11,040 nucleotides of DNA, taken from NCBI GenBank assembly GCA_023264755.1, contig JAHFVB010000104.1:1-11040 (forward strand). The letters run 5' to 3'. Position numbers and translations under genes: made by a program. Source of the stretch: Mycobacterium sp. Its GTDB lineage: Bacteria > Actinomycetota > Actinomycetes > Mycobacteriales > Mycobacteriaceae. Each line of letters opens with the position of its first letter. The stretch's first letter is position 1. Under the pieces are notes generated by a model. That model was not told the DNA's origin, did not search any database, and saw only the letters and a list, made by a program, of their open reading frames with translations. This document shows positions 1 to 7,317 of the stretch, piece after piece.

Positions 1-67
1 CACGGTCTGTAGCGGCCACCCGCGCACGTGCTTCGACCGGGAGCTACCGCCTGGCGGTGGGCGCACC

Positions 68-84
68 TACACTCGGTCGGCGTG
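68..84 (+). promoter_or_regulatory. Possible -10 box for a leaderless flavohemoglobin mRNA
   Basis: TACACT at 68-73 matches the -10 consensus at four of six positions and ends 8 nt before the GTG at 82, so transcription could start at or next to the start codon. No -35 box or Shine-Dalgarno is visible. This is a weak inference from spacing alone. Confidence 0.22.
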
Positions 85-1248
85 GGACTCGACGACCGTG
101 CTGGCCTGGGGATCCTGCGCGACGCGTTCGATCCCGCCGGCGGCTCGGACGAACTGATCCGCAGGTTCTATACCCGTTGGTTCGCCATCGACAGCTCGGC
201 CGCCGACCTCTTCCCGCCCGACATGAGCAGACAGCGCACGGCGTTCGCCCAGGCATTGACCTGGCTGCTCGGCGAACTCATCGCCCAGCGCGCCGAAGAG
301 CCCGTCGCCTTCCTGGCTCAGCTCGGCCGCGATCACCGCAAATACGGTGTGACCCAACGCCATTACGACAGCATGCGCGACGCGCTGGAGACCACGCTGC
401 GCAGCCACCTCATCGAACGATGGGATGACGGGCTGGCCGCTACGGCCCGCGACGCGGTGAACCTGATCATCGGCATCATGTCCGGCGCGGCGGACGCCGA
501 GAAGGGGCCGCCGTTCCATGACGGCACCGTAGTCGAACACCTCAGGGCCACCCGCGACGTTTCGATCGTCCGACTCCAGTTGGACCGCCCGCTCTACTAC
601 CACCCCGGCCAGTACGTCACCGTTCAGGTGCCCCAGTGGCCGCGCCGGTGGCGGTATCTGAGCCCGTCGATCCCCGCCGACCGCTCGGGCGCCATCGAGT
701 TCCACGTCCGATCAGTCAGCGGCGGCATGGTCAGCCCGGCCATCGTCGGCGAGACCAAGCCCGGTGACCGGTGGCGGGTGTCCAGCCCACATGGCGCCAT
801 GCACGTCGACCGGGATGGCGGAGACATCCTGATGGTCGCGGGCGGTACCGGGCTGGCGCCGTTGCGGACGCTGATCATGGACCTGACGCGGTGGGGCGTC
901 AACCCCCGGGTGCATCTGTTCTACGGGGCCCGCTACCCCTGCGAGCTCTACGACCTACCGACGTTGTGGCAGCTGGCCAGCTCCAACCCGTGGCTGTCGG
1001 TGACCCCGGTGTCGGAGTACTCGACCAATCCGCCGTGGGCCGCCGACTACCCCGATCCGACGCCACCTCGCGGGCTGCACGTGCGCCAGTCCGGCACGCT
1101 GCCCGACGTGGTGACCAGATACGGGAATTGGGGCGACCGGCAGATACTCGTATGCGGCCGACCAGAAATGGTCAAGGCCACCAAGGCGGCGTTGATCGCC
1201 AAGGGTGCTCACGAGCAGCGCATCCAACACGATCCGCTCGCGAGCTGA
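82..1248 (+). CDS. Type II flavohemoglobin-like protein (globin + FAD/NAD reductase), Rv0385-like
   Basis: This 388-residue protein joins an N-terminal globin (about residues 1-140) to a ferredoxin-reductase-type FAD domain (about 150-245) and an NAD-binding domain (about 250-388). Seen: Tyr30 (B10 position, RRFYTRWF), Gln51 (E7 candidate), His85 (proximal haem ligand, RDHRKYGV), Tyr95, the flavin motif RYLS at 191-194, the nucleotide motif AGGTGLAP at 253-260 and CGRPEM from 358. Order and length match E. coli Hmp and mycobacterial Rv0385 (about 390 aa). The Glu that pairs with Tyr95 in classical Hmp (Glu135) seems absent; the aligned stretch reads GIMSGAADAE. This fits the type II class, whose role is less clear than NO dioxygenation (a link to D-lactate/electron transfer has been proposed). 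I chose GTG at 82 because VGLDDRAGL fits the family N terminus and gives Hmp-like numbering. An in-frame GTG at 28 is possible, after an in-frame TAG at 10-12. No clear Shine-Dalgarno precedes 82. Confidence 0.85.
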   Translation: MGLDDRAGLGILRDAFDPAGGSDELIRRFYTRWFAIDSSAADLFPPDMSRQRTAFAQALTWLLGELIAQRAEEPVAFLAQLGRDHRKYGVTQRHYDSMRDALETTLRSHLIERWDDGLAATARDAVNLIIGIMSGAADAEKGPPFHDGTVVEHLRATRDVSIVRLQLDRPLYYHPGQYVTVQVPQWPRRWRYLSPSIPADRSGAIEFHVRSVSGGMVSPAIVGETKPGDRWRVSSPHGAMHVDRDGGDILMVAGGTGLAPLRTLIMDLTRWGVNPRVHLFYGARYPCELYDLPTLWQLASSNPWLSVTPVSEYSTNPPWAADYPDPTPPRGLHVRQSGTLPDVVTRYGNWGDRQILVCGRPEMVKATKAALIAKGAHEQRIQHDPLAS

Positions 1249-1256
1249 GCGCTGCG

Positions 1257-1274
1257 TGACAGAATTCAACGATG
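1257..1274 (+). promoter_or_regulatory. Candidate extended -10 for a leaderless epimerase mRNA
   Basis: CAGAAT at 1260-1265 is preceded by TGA (extended -10 pattern TGn) and ends exactly 6 nt before the ATG at 1272. That would place +1 on the A of the start codon. The lack of a Shine-Dalgarno agrees with leaderless translation, which is common in mycobacteria. The hexamer is only a 4/6 match, so this is tentative. Confidence 0.33.
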
Positions 1275-2174
1275 CCTGAGTTCGAAGCCGTCACGCTCAA
1301 AGACCCTTCGTCGTCGTTGACCGCCACCTTCGTCCCGGCAGCGGGAATGATCGGAACGTCCCTGGCCGACGATGGCGTCGAATTCCTCGGCCAGCGCCGC
1401 GGCCTGGACGCCTACGTGAAGTCGGGCAAGACGATGGGCATCCCCATCCTGTATCCGTGGGCAAATCGGTTGAGCGCCAGCAAATATGGCATCAACGGCG
1501 CCGTCGTCACCCTGACCGCCGGCACCGGTGGCGTGCGGACCGACGAACACGGAGTGCCCATCCACGGCGTACTCGCCGCGTACCCGGGCTGGTTGGTCAC
1601 CGCACGCACGGACAACACGTTGACGGCCGTGCTGGACTTCGGTGGCCGGCCGCGGCTGCTGGCGTCGTTCCCGTTCCCGCACGTGCTGACCCAGGAGGTC
1701 ACGCTGCAGGACCGCAAGCTGACCATCGAAACGACGGTCATGCCGATCACCGCGGCCTCGGTGCCGCTGTGTTTCGGATACCACCCGTACTTCGTGATCC
1801 CGGAGGTGCCGCGCGAGGAGTGGCGGCTGACCACCCCGAACATGCGTCACCTTCCGGTGGACAACTGGGGCATCCCGACCGGTGCGCACGAAGAGTGGAC
1901 CGGCACCACCGAACCCTTGAAGAACGTCGAGTACGACGACGGATTCGACCAGGTCCCCGATGGCTCGGTGTTCGCGCTCCAGGGCGGCGACCGGCGCATC
2001 GACGTCACGTTCGAGAAGGGTTATCCCGCCGCGCAGCTCTTCGCACCGCGCAGCGATGACGTGGTCTGCATCGAACCGATGGCGGCGCCGACCGATGCCC
2101 TACGCCGGGGCAACTACCGCTACGCCGTCGCGGGCAAGCCCGAAACCGCACGCTTCTCCATCGCCGTCACGTGA
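1272..2174 (+). CDS. Aldose 1-epimerase (GalM) family protein
   Basis: This 300-residue cytosolic protein belongs to the aldose 1-epimerase/mutarotase superfamily, which interconverts alpha and beta anomers of hexoses or hexose phosphates. Seen: the conserved His98 in PIHGVL, His171 in GYHPYF and Glu268 in CIEPM, matching the two His and the catalytic Glu of GalM (His104, His175 and Glu309 in E. coli). A substrate-binding Arg is probably in PWANRLS near residue 66. Length is normal for the family. The actual sugar cannot be read from the sequence; YeaD-like hexose-6-phosphate mutarotases are related. The gene begins 23 nt after the flavohemoglobin stop on the same strand, so co-transcription is possible, though an own promoter is also likely. 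It ends convergent with hspR, with a strong hairpin between. There is no clear Shine-Dalgarno before the ATG. Confidence 0.85.
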   Translation: MPEFEAVTLKDPSSSLTATFVPAAGMIGTSLADDGVEFLGQRRGLDAYVKSGKTMGIPILYPWANRLSASKYGINGAVVTLTAGTGGVRTDEHGVPIHGVLAAYPGWLVTARTDNTLTAVLDFGGRPRLLASFPFPHVLTQEVTLQDRKLTIETTVMPITAASVPLCFGYHPYFVIPEVPREEWRLTTPNMRHLPVDNWGIPTGAHEEWTGTTEPLKNVEYDDGFDQVPDGSVFALQGGDRRIDVTFEKGYPAAQLFAPRSDDVVCIEPMAAPTDALRRGNYRYAVAGKPETARFSIAVT

Positions 2175-2177
2175 TGT

Positions 2178-2216
2178 GTGGAGTAGCTGCGGCGCTCACC
2201 GCCGCAGCTACTCCAC
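2178..2216. terminator. Strong hairpin between convergent genes, likely bidirectional terminator
   Basis: A perfect 17-bp inverted repeat (arms 2178-2194 and 2200-2216) encloses a 5-nt loop (CTCAC). It starts 4 nt after the epimerase stop and ends 22 nt before the hspR stop on the opposite strand, so it can terminate both transcripts. No U-tract follows on either strand, as is common for mycobacterial hairpin terminators. Pairing was checked base by base; function is inferred. Confidence 0.8.
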
Positions 2217-2238
2217 GATCACGCTAAGGGGGCCAGCG

Positions 2239-2619
2239 CTAGCGGGACTTACGCGGTTGCCACACCACCAGCGCGGTGCTCTTCGGTACCACCGCGAGGT
2301 CCCGGCGCTGTGAGGAACGCTGACGCTCGAGCTCGTCGGACAACTCGGCAAGCCGGGCCTGCAACGCCTCGACCTGGTTGGTCAACTCGATGATGCGCTT
2401 GATGCCGGCCAGGTTGACGCCCTCGTCCTGAGACAGGCGCTGCACCTCGCGCAGCAGGTCGACGTCGTGCTGCGAGTACCGCCGCCCGCCGCCCGAACTG
2501 CGCTGCGGGCTGACCAACCCGAGTCGGTCGTAGGTCCGCAGCGTCTGCGCATGCATGCCGGCCAACTCGGCGGCCACCGAGATCAAGAACGTCCGTGCGT
2601 CCTCACTGCTTCTGCTCAT
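2239..2619 (-). CDS. hspR: HspR, MerR-family heat-shock repressor
   Basis: This 126-residue repressor binds HAIR inverted repeats upstream of dnaK and, in many actinobacteria, clpB, with DnaK as co-repressor. Seen: a MerR-type winged helix-turn-helix (about residues 12-80) containing FLISVAAELAGMHAQTLRTYDRLGLVSP and the SSGGGRRYS wing, a short coiled coil (about 80-105), and the conserved hydrophobic tail VPKSTALVVWQPRK. Length agrees with M. tuberculosis HspR. I chose the ATG at 2619 because SEDARTFLIS follows directly, as in the family, and because GAGGCGAGGG lies just upstream. An in-frame TTG at 2643 would add eight residues made of repeat sequence. The ATG overlaps the stop of the last micro-ORF in a 32-bp tandem repeat (TGATG), so translation is probably coupled to upstream termination. 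It is the last gene of the dnaK operon, giving a negative feedback loop. Confidence 0.95.
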   Translation of the reverse strand: MSRSSEDARTFLISVAAELAGMHAQTLRTYDRLGLVSPQRSSGGGRRYSQHDVDLLREVQRLSQDEGVNLAGIKRIIELTNQVEALQARLAELSDELERQRSSQRRDLAVVPKSTALVVWQPRKSR

Positions 2620-2719
2620 CAGTGCCCTCGCCTCTTCGCGCAAGCGCTCATCAGTGCCCTCGCCTCTTCGCGCAAGCGCTCATCAGTGCCCTCGCCTCTT
2701 CGCGCAAGCGCTCATCAGT
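2614..2719 (-). repeat. 32-bp tandem repeat, three full copies plus 10 nt, at the dnaJ1/hspR junction
   Basis: Units begin at 2614, 2646 and 2678 with an exact 32-bp period, and a fourth partial copy covers 2710-2719 before the match breaks at 2720. The three full copies are identical through the array. In the sense of the operon each unit contains a start ATGAGC, the GAGGCGAGGG Shine-Dalgarno-like stretch, and ends in CACTG, whose TG joins the A of the next ATG to give TGATG. The unit is not a multiple of 3, so adding copies does not fuse dnaJ1 to hspR. Identical copies suggest recent slippage duplication of an original dnaJ1/hspR TGATG junction, and copy number may vary among strains. Confidence 0.95.
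2619..2715 (-). other. Three chained 10-codon micro-ORFs (MSACAKRRGH) linking dnaJ1 to hspR
   Basis: Reading the repeat in operon direction gives three identical micro-ORFs at 2715-2683, 2683-2651 and 2651-2619. Each starts with ATG, encodes MSACAKRRGH and stops at a TGA whose A is the first base of the next ATG. The first ATG overlaps the dnaJ1 stop and the last TGA overlaps the hspR ATG. The second and third micro-ORFs and hspR each have an identical GAGGCGAGGG a few bases upstream; the first relies on the weaker GGGCCGGG at the end of dnaJ1. Whether the peptides are made or stable is unknown. The likely role is ribosome relay by termination-reinitiation. Confidence 0.5.
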
Positions 2720-3896
2720 ACCCGGCCCAGTTTGCCCGCGGGTCGAACCCACTCGCCCGCTCTGCCTTCGCGTAGGCCTCCAACGCCTCGACCGCCTCCC
2801 CGTCCAGACTCGGCGGGACCGCGACCTTGACGGTGACCAACAGGTCGCCATGACCGCCGGAACGCTTGGGCACCCCGCGACCGCGCACCCGCAGGATCCG
2901 GCCGTCGGAGGTGCCCTTGGGCACCCTCACTCCGACCTTGCCCTCCAGGGTTGGCACGGAAAGCGTGGCCCCCAAGGCCAATTCGTGGAAGCTGACGGGG
3001 ACCGTGACCGTGAGGTCGTCACCGTCACGCCCGAACACCTTGTCCGGCCTGACGTGGACGGTGACGTACAGGTCGCCCGAAGGAGCGCCACGCAGCCCGG
3101 CCTCGCCCTGCCCGGCAAGCCGGATGCGCTGGCCGTTCTCGACACCCGGGGGGATCCGCACGTTGATGGTGCGGGTCCGAGTCGTCACTCCGGTGCCCTT
3201 GCACTCGTCGCAGGGGTGCTCGATGATCGAGCCGCTGCCACGGCATTCCGTGCATGGCTCGGAGAAGCCGAAGGCCCCTTGGTTGCGGTTGACGACTCCG
3301 GCACCGTTGCAGTTCGGGCATACCTTCGGGCTGGTCCCCGGCCGCGCACCGCTGCCGTGGCAGTTGGTGCACGGCGCGGGGCTGGTGAGCCGCAAGGGCA
3401 TTGCGACGCCCTTGGTGGCCTCCAGGAAGCTCAGCTCGGTCTCGGTCTCGAGATCGTTGCCCCGTCGCGGGCGGCTCGGACGCGGCTGTTGTGCACCTCG
3501 GCCGAACAGCCCGCCGAACAGGTCACCGATGTTCGCTCCACCGGTTTGTCCGGCGGCGTCGAACAGGTCGTTCAGGTTGAACTCCTGGCCGTCGGTTCCA
3601 CCGAACCCACCGAACCCGCCGCCGTTGCCGGTGAACCGGCCGCGACCGAACCCGCCGCCCGCGAACAGTCGACGGGTCTCGTCGTACTCCTTGCGCTTGG
3701 CGGGGTCGGTGAGCACTTCCTTGGCTTCCGAGGCGGATTTGTACCGCTCTTCGGCCGCGGAGTTGCCCGGATTCCGGTCGGGGTGGTTCTCGGCGAGAAT
3801 CTTGCGGGCGGCCCGTTTGATCTCATCTTGGCTGGCGTCGGAGGAGACGCCGAGCTCCTTGTAGAAGTCCTTCTCAACCCATTCTCGCTGGGCCAT
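2715..3896 (-). CDS. dnaJ1: DnaJ1, Hsp40 co-chaperone with zinc fingers
   Basis: DnaJ delivers unfolded protein to DnaK and stimulates its ATPase. The 393-residue protein has the full class A layout. The J domain (about 8-75) carries HPD at 38-40. A Gly/Phe-rich linker (about 77-135) includes GGGFGRGRFTGNGGGFGGFGG. Four CxxCxGxG repeats lie between 176 and 239 (CTNCHGSG, CPNCNGAG, CTECRGSG, CDECKGTG) and bind two Zn ions. C-terminal substrate-binding beta domains follow. Length matches mycobacterial DnaJ1 (about 395 aa). The ATG at 3896 follows AGGAGGTGA at 3911-3903, a 9-nt perfect anti-Shine-Dalgarno match with 6-nt spacing, the strongest ribosome site in this operon. It lies 46 bp after grpE. 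Its stop forms a TGATG overlap with the first micro-ORF before hspR. Confidence 0.98.
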   Translation of the reverse strand: MAQREWVEKDFYKELGVSSDASQDEIKRAARKILAENHPDRNPGNSAAEERYKSASEAKEVLTDPAKRKEYDETRRLFAGGGFGRGRFTGNGGGFGGFGGTDGQEFNLNDLFDAAGQTGGANIGDLFGGLFGRGAQQPRPSRPRRGNDLETETELSFLEATKGVAMPLRLTSPAPCTNCHGSGARPGTSPKVCPNCNGAGVVNRNQGAFGFSEPCTECRGSGSIIEHPCDECKGTGVTTRTRTINVRIPPGVENGQRIRLAGQGEAGLRGAPSGDLYVTVHVRPDKVFGRDGDDLTVTVPVSFHELALGATLSVPTLEGKVGVRVPKGTSDGRILRVRGRGVPKRSGGHGDLLVTVKVAVPPSLDGEAVEALEAYAKAERASGFDPRANWAGY

Positions 3897-3902
3897 ACCG
3901 CG

Positions 3903-3911
3903 TCACCTCCT
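3903..3911 (-). promoter_or_regulatory. Very strong Shine-Dalgarno of dnaJ1
   Basis: In operon direction AGGAGGTGA pairs with nine consecutive bases of the mycobacterial 16S 3' end and is spaced 6 nt from the ATG. It fixes the dnaJ1 start and indicates independent initiation, unlike the coupled starts of grpE and hspR. Confidence 0.85.
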
Positions 3912-3942
3912 CACCTGCTCGTTGTGGTGTGTCGATCAATTC

Positions 3943-4574
3943 TTACGATTCTGAATGCTGCTGCGGTTCTGCGTCGGCATTGGCGGTTTCCGCCGCGTCG
4001 GGCACGGTGTCGACGACACCCACCAGTGCGTGTCGCACCACGTGGTCACCGACGCGATAGCCGCGGCGCATGACGGTCCCGACCACCGGGTGCGTGCCCT
4101 CCCCCTCGTGCTGCACGGCTTCGTGCAACCCGGGGTCGAAGGCGTCCCCCTCGTCGCCGAACGGATTGAGCCCCAACCCCTCGAGGGTCGTAACCAGCTT
4201 CTCCGCAACGGCTTTCAGCGGTCCGGTGTCGAGGTCGCCGTGCGCTCGGGCACGGTCGAGGTCGTCGAGCACCGGCAACAGCTGGGTCACCACGTGGGCC
4301 TTGGCCCGTTCGGTGGCCAGTTGTTGATCGCGCAGGGACCGCTTGCGGTAGTTCGCGAAGTCGGCCTGCACGCGCTGGAGGTCGGCAATCAGTTCAGCGG
4401 CCTGGTCCTGGGATTCCTCCGAGTCAGAGGCCACCTCCTGGGCCGGCCCGCTGGGGGCCGACCCGGGAAGGTCACGCACTTGACCCGTGAGCGGGTCTAT
4501 CCGGCGCTTGTCCGTGACGGTGATGGGCTCGTCTTGTTCGGAGGAACGCTCCCGATCGGCATCTGGTGATGGGC

Positions 4575-4578
<4 letters not shown>
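3943..4578 (-). CDS. grpE: GrpE, nucleotide exchange factor of DnaK
   Basis: GrpE releases ADP from DnaK so that the chaperone can rebind ATP. The 211-residue protein has a disordered acidic/Ser-rich N terminus (about 1-55), a long dimerisation helix (about 58-110, [23 protein letters not shown]) and the C-terminal beta domain that contacts DnaK, with the family signature near [23 protein letters not shown] (about 160-185). It is somewhat shorter than M. tuberculosis GrpE (about 235 aa), mainly in the variable ends. The start is GTG at 4578, overlapping the dnaK stop as GTGA (4 nt), which implies translational coupling and matched amounts of the two partners. It ends with TAA at 3945-3943. 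Confidence 0.97.
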
Positions 4579-6437
<1,859 letters not shown>

Positions 6438-6444
6438 GTTTACT

Positions 6445-6451
6445 GCCTCCT
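6445..6451 (-). promoter_or_regulatory. dnaK Shine-Dalgarno
   Basis: AGGAGGC in operon direction lies 7 nt before the dnaK ATG and fixes this start. Confidence 0.8.
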
Positions 6452-6466
6452 GATAGAGATTGATGG

Positions 6467-6487
6467 TCTGAGTGGACCGGGCTCAAG
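6467..6487. promoter_or_regulatory. Second, degenerate HAIR site (HspR operator) near the dnaK start
   Basis: Half-sites TCTGAGT and GCTCAAG are separated by exactly 7 nt and match the HAIR consensus CTTGAGT-N7-ACTCAAG at 11 of 14 positions. It lies 30 bp upstream of the dnaK ATG and overlaps the -10 of a candidate SigA-like promoter, where binding would block initiation. Spacing makes chance unlikely; occupancy is inferred. Confidence 0.6.
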
Positions 6488-6514
6488 TCTGCTGCTGTCG
6501 ACCGTTGAAGTCAA
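6486..6514 (-). promoter_or_regulatory. Candidate SigA-type promoter of dnaK
   Basis: TTGACT (6514-6509), a 17-nt spacer and CAGACT (6491-6486) form a housekeeping-like promoter with a good -35 and a weak -10. It is bracketed by the two HAIR sites, the arrangement expected for an HspR-repressed basal promoter. Confidence 0.42.
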
Positions 6515-6520
6515 CCCAGG

Positions 6521-6541
6521 CTTGAGCGTGATTCACTCAAG
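6521..6541. promoter_or_regulatory. Near-perfect HAIR site (HspR operator) of the dnaK operon
   Basis: CTTGAGC-N7-ACTCAAG matches the HAIR consensus at 13 of 14 positions with the correct spacer. It lies between the SigH-type promoter and the dnaK gene. HspR is encoded at the end of the same operon, so the site closes an autoregulatory loop. Confidence 0.92.
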
Positions 6542-6555
6542 TTGTCGATGGGATC

Positions 6556-6583
6556 AACGGGACCGCTCCGCGATTTGTTCCCC
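6556..6583 (-). promoter_or_regulatory. SigH-type stress promoter of the dnaK operon
   Basis: In operon direction GGGGAACA (6583-6576) is followed by 16 nt and CGTT (6559-6556), close to the mycobacterial SigH consensus GGGAAY-N16/17-cGTT. The predicted start, around 6550, lies just upstream of the main HAIR site. SigH control of dnaK under heat and thiol-oxidative stress is known in M. tuberculosis. Confidence 0.75.
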
Positions 6584-6591
6584 ACCGGGGA

Positions 6592-6605
6592 CCGTGGGCC
6601 CACGG
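6592..6605. repeat. 14-bp perfect palindrome after marR
   Basis: CCGTGGGCCCACGG is its own reverse complement and lies 20 bp after the marR stop and 9 bp upstream of the SigH-type -35. A small 5-bp stem with a 3-nt loop (6579-6591) follows directly. Together they could terminate marR transcription or bind a dimeric protein. The sequence does not decide between these. Confidence 0.4.
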
Positions 6606-6624
6606 CGGCATACAGCGGACCCCG

Positions 6625-7104
6625 TCACACCTGCGGACCGACGACCGCCCCGCGGGATACATCGGCGGCCTCGCGCAGCTGGCCGAGGACCCGGACCACC
6701 ACGCGAGCAGCCAGCCACAGCGCCACCTGATCGTCTTCGGATACGGCGGGCAACAGTTCGGCGATGCGCTGCCTGCGGACGTCGGCCCGCAACCGCCAGA
6801 TCTTTCGACCTTCCTCACCGAGCATGACCAGCGACGCCCGGCCGTCGTCCGGATCGCTCCACCTCTCCAGCAGTCCTTGGCGCTCCATGCGCTGCACCAG
6901 TTGCGTCATGCCCGACTGGCTCGCCCCCTCGGCCTCGGCGAGTGCGGTCAATCGCATTGGGCCCTCACGGTTCAGCCGGTTCATCACCAAGGTCGCGCTC
7001 GCACTCAGGGCATCGCGGTCGACCAGGTACCGCCACATCATGTCGGCGCTCACCTCGATCATCTCCGCGACGGCGGCAGCGTTGTCGACGAGTGCTCGGT
7101 CCAT
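6625..7104 (-). CDS. MarR-family transcriptional regulator
   Basis: This 159-residue protein has the MarR winged-helix fold. Helices at about 10-45 would form the dimer interface, MRLTALAEAEGASQSGMTQLVQRMERQGLLER (about 50-81) is the helix-turn-helix with its recognition helix, and DPDDGRAS (84-91) is the wing hairpin with the family Asp/Arg pattern. C-terminal helices complete the dimer. No ligand-binding or redox Cys is present. The gene is divergent from mmpS-mmpL across a 230-bp control region, the arrangement expected of a local repressor. Compare Rv0678, the MarR regulator of mmpS5-mmpL5, although sequence resemblance to Rv0678 is not evident. The start lacks a Shine-Dalgarno and TATAAA ends 6 nt before the ATG, so the mRNA is probably leaderless. 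Confidence 0.9.
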   Translation of the reverse strand: MDRALVDNAAAVAEMIEVSADMMWRYLVDRDALSASATLVMNRLNREGPMRLTALAEAEGASQSGMTQLVQRMERQGLLERWSDPDDGRASLVMLGEEGRKIWRLRADVRRQRIAELLPAVSEDDQVALWLAARVVVRVLGQLREAADVSRGAVVGPQV

Positions 7105-7119
7105 AAAGGATTTATATCA
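7104..7119 (-). promoter_or_regulatory. Extended -10 placing marR transcription start on its ATG
   Basis: In gene direction TGA-TATAAA (-10 at 7116-7111) is followed by six bases and then the ATG at 7104. The hexamer matches 5/6 and has the TGn extension. The spacing puts +1 at the A of the ATG, which explains the missing Shine-Dalgarno. No good -35 is seen. Confidence 0.6.
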
Positions 7120-7133
7120 CTGGAATAATATAA
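7112..7133. promoter_or_regulatory. Imperfect palindrome over the marR promoter, candidate MarR operator
   Basis: TTATAT and ATATAA arms are separated by 10 nt; over the 22-bp element 8 of 11 symmetric pairs match. It overlaps the marR -10. AT-rich palindromes of this size over their own promoter are typical MarR autoregulatory operators. The role is inferred from position. Confidence 0.42.
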
Positions 7134-7188
7134 CGGTGAGATTTGTTCGCAGCGGGTCGACTCTCGCGGCTCGCGATCGAACGGCTGG

Positions 7189-7215
7189 TCACCGGTGATA
7201 ACCACCGGTTATTAA
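7189..7215. repeat. Nested palindromes and 13-bp direct repeat in the marR-mmpS intergenic region
   Basis: TCACCGGTGA (7189-7198) is a perfect palindrome. ATAACC-ACC-GGTTAT (7198-7212) is a perfect 6-bp inverted repeat next to it. The stretch is also a 13-bp direct repeat starting with CACCGGT at 7190 and again at 7203 (10 of 13 bases equal). It sits near the middle of the divergent control region and is a good candidate for regulator binding. Confidence 0.5.
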
Positions 7216-7280
7216 CGCCTGCGGAAAGACTGTGACGTTCCTGTGGCCGTCCTGACAATGCTGATGGACACCTCTAGCTG

Positions 7281-7310
7281 TTGAGATTTCCATCGCATAT
7301 GGGATATAAA
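7281..7310 (+). promoter_or_regulatory. SigA-type promoter of mmpS-mmpL with palindromic spacer
   Basis: TTGAGA (7281-7286), an 18-nt spacer and TATAAA (7305-7310) each match consensus at 5 of 6 positions, the best housekeeping promoter in the window. ATC-N-CATATG-N-GAT (7292-7305) is an imperfect palindrome inside the spacer, extending weakly to 7287-7310, where a MarR dimer could block RNA polymerase. The predicted start is about 7317-7318. Confidence 0.65.
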
Positions 7311-7317
7311 ACGTTTC

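Noticed and set aside
1..81. Coding start at GTG 28 or an upstream gene end
   Set aside because: Only 81 bases are available, with an in-frame stop at 10-12. The residues between 28 and 82 do not look like a flavohemoglobin N terminus, and nothing else can be supported.
2620..2643. Longer HspR starting at TTG 2643
   Set aside because: The added eight residues come from repeat sequence, the family begins close to the ATG at 2619, and that ATG has its own ribosome site and TGATG coupling.
2614..2719. CRISPR-like array
   Set aside because: Units are directly contiguous at 32 bp with no unique spacers and lie inside an operon junction, so this is a tandem repeat.
2595..4073. 492-codon open frame on the + strand opposite dnaJ1
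   Set aside because: It is antisense to a certain gene. High GC codon bias opens the complementary frame, and the N terminus is made of the 32-bp repeat read in one frame. No known domain is visible.
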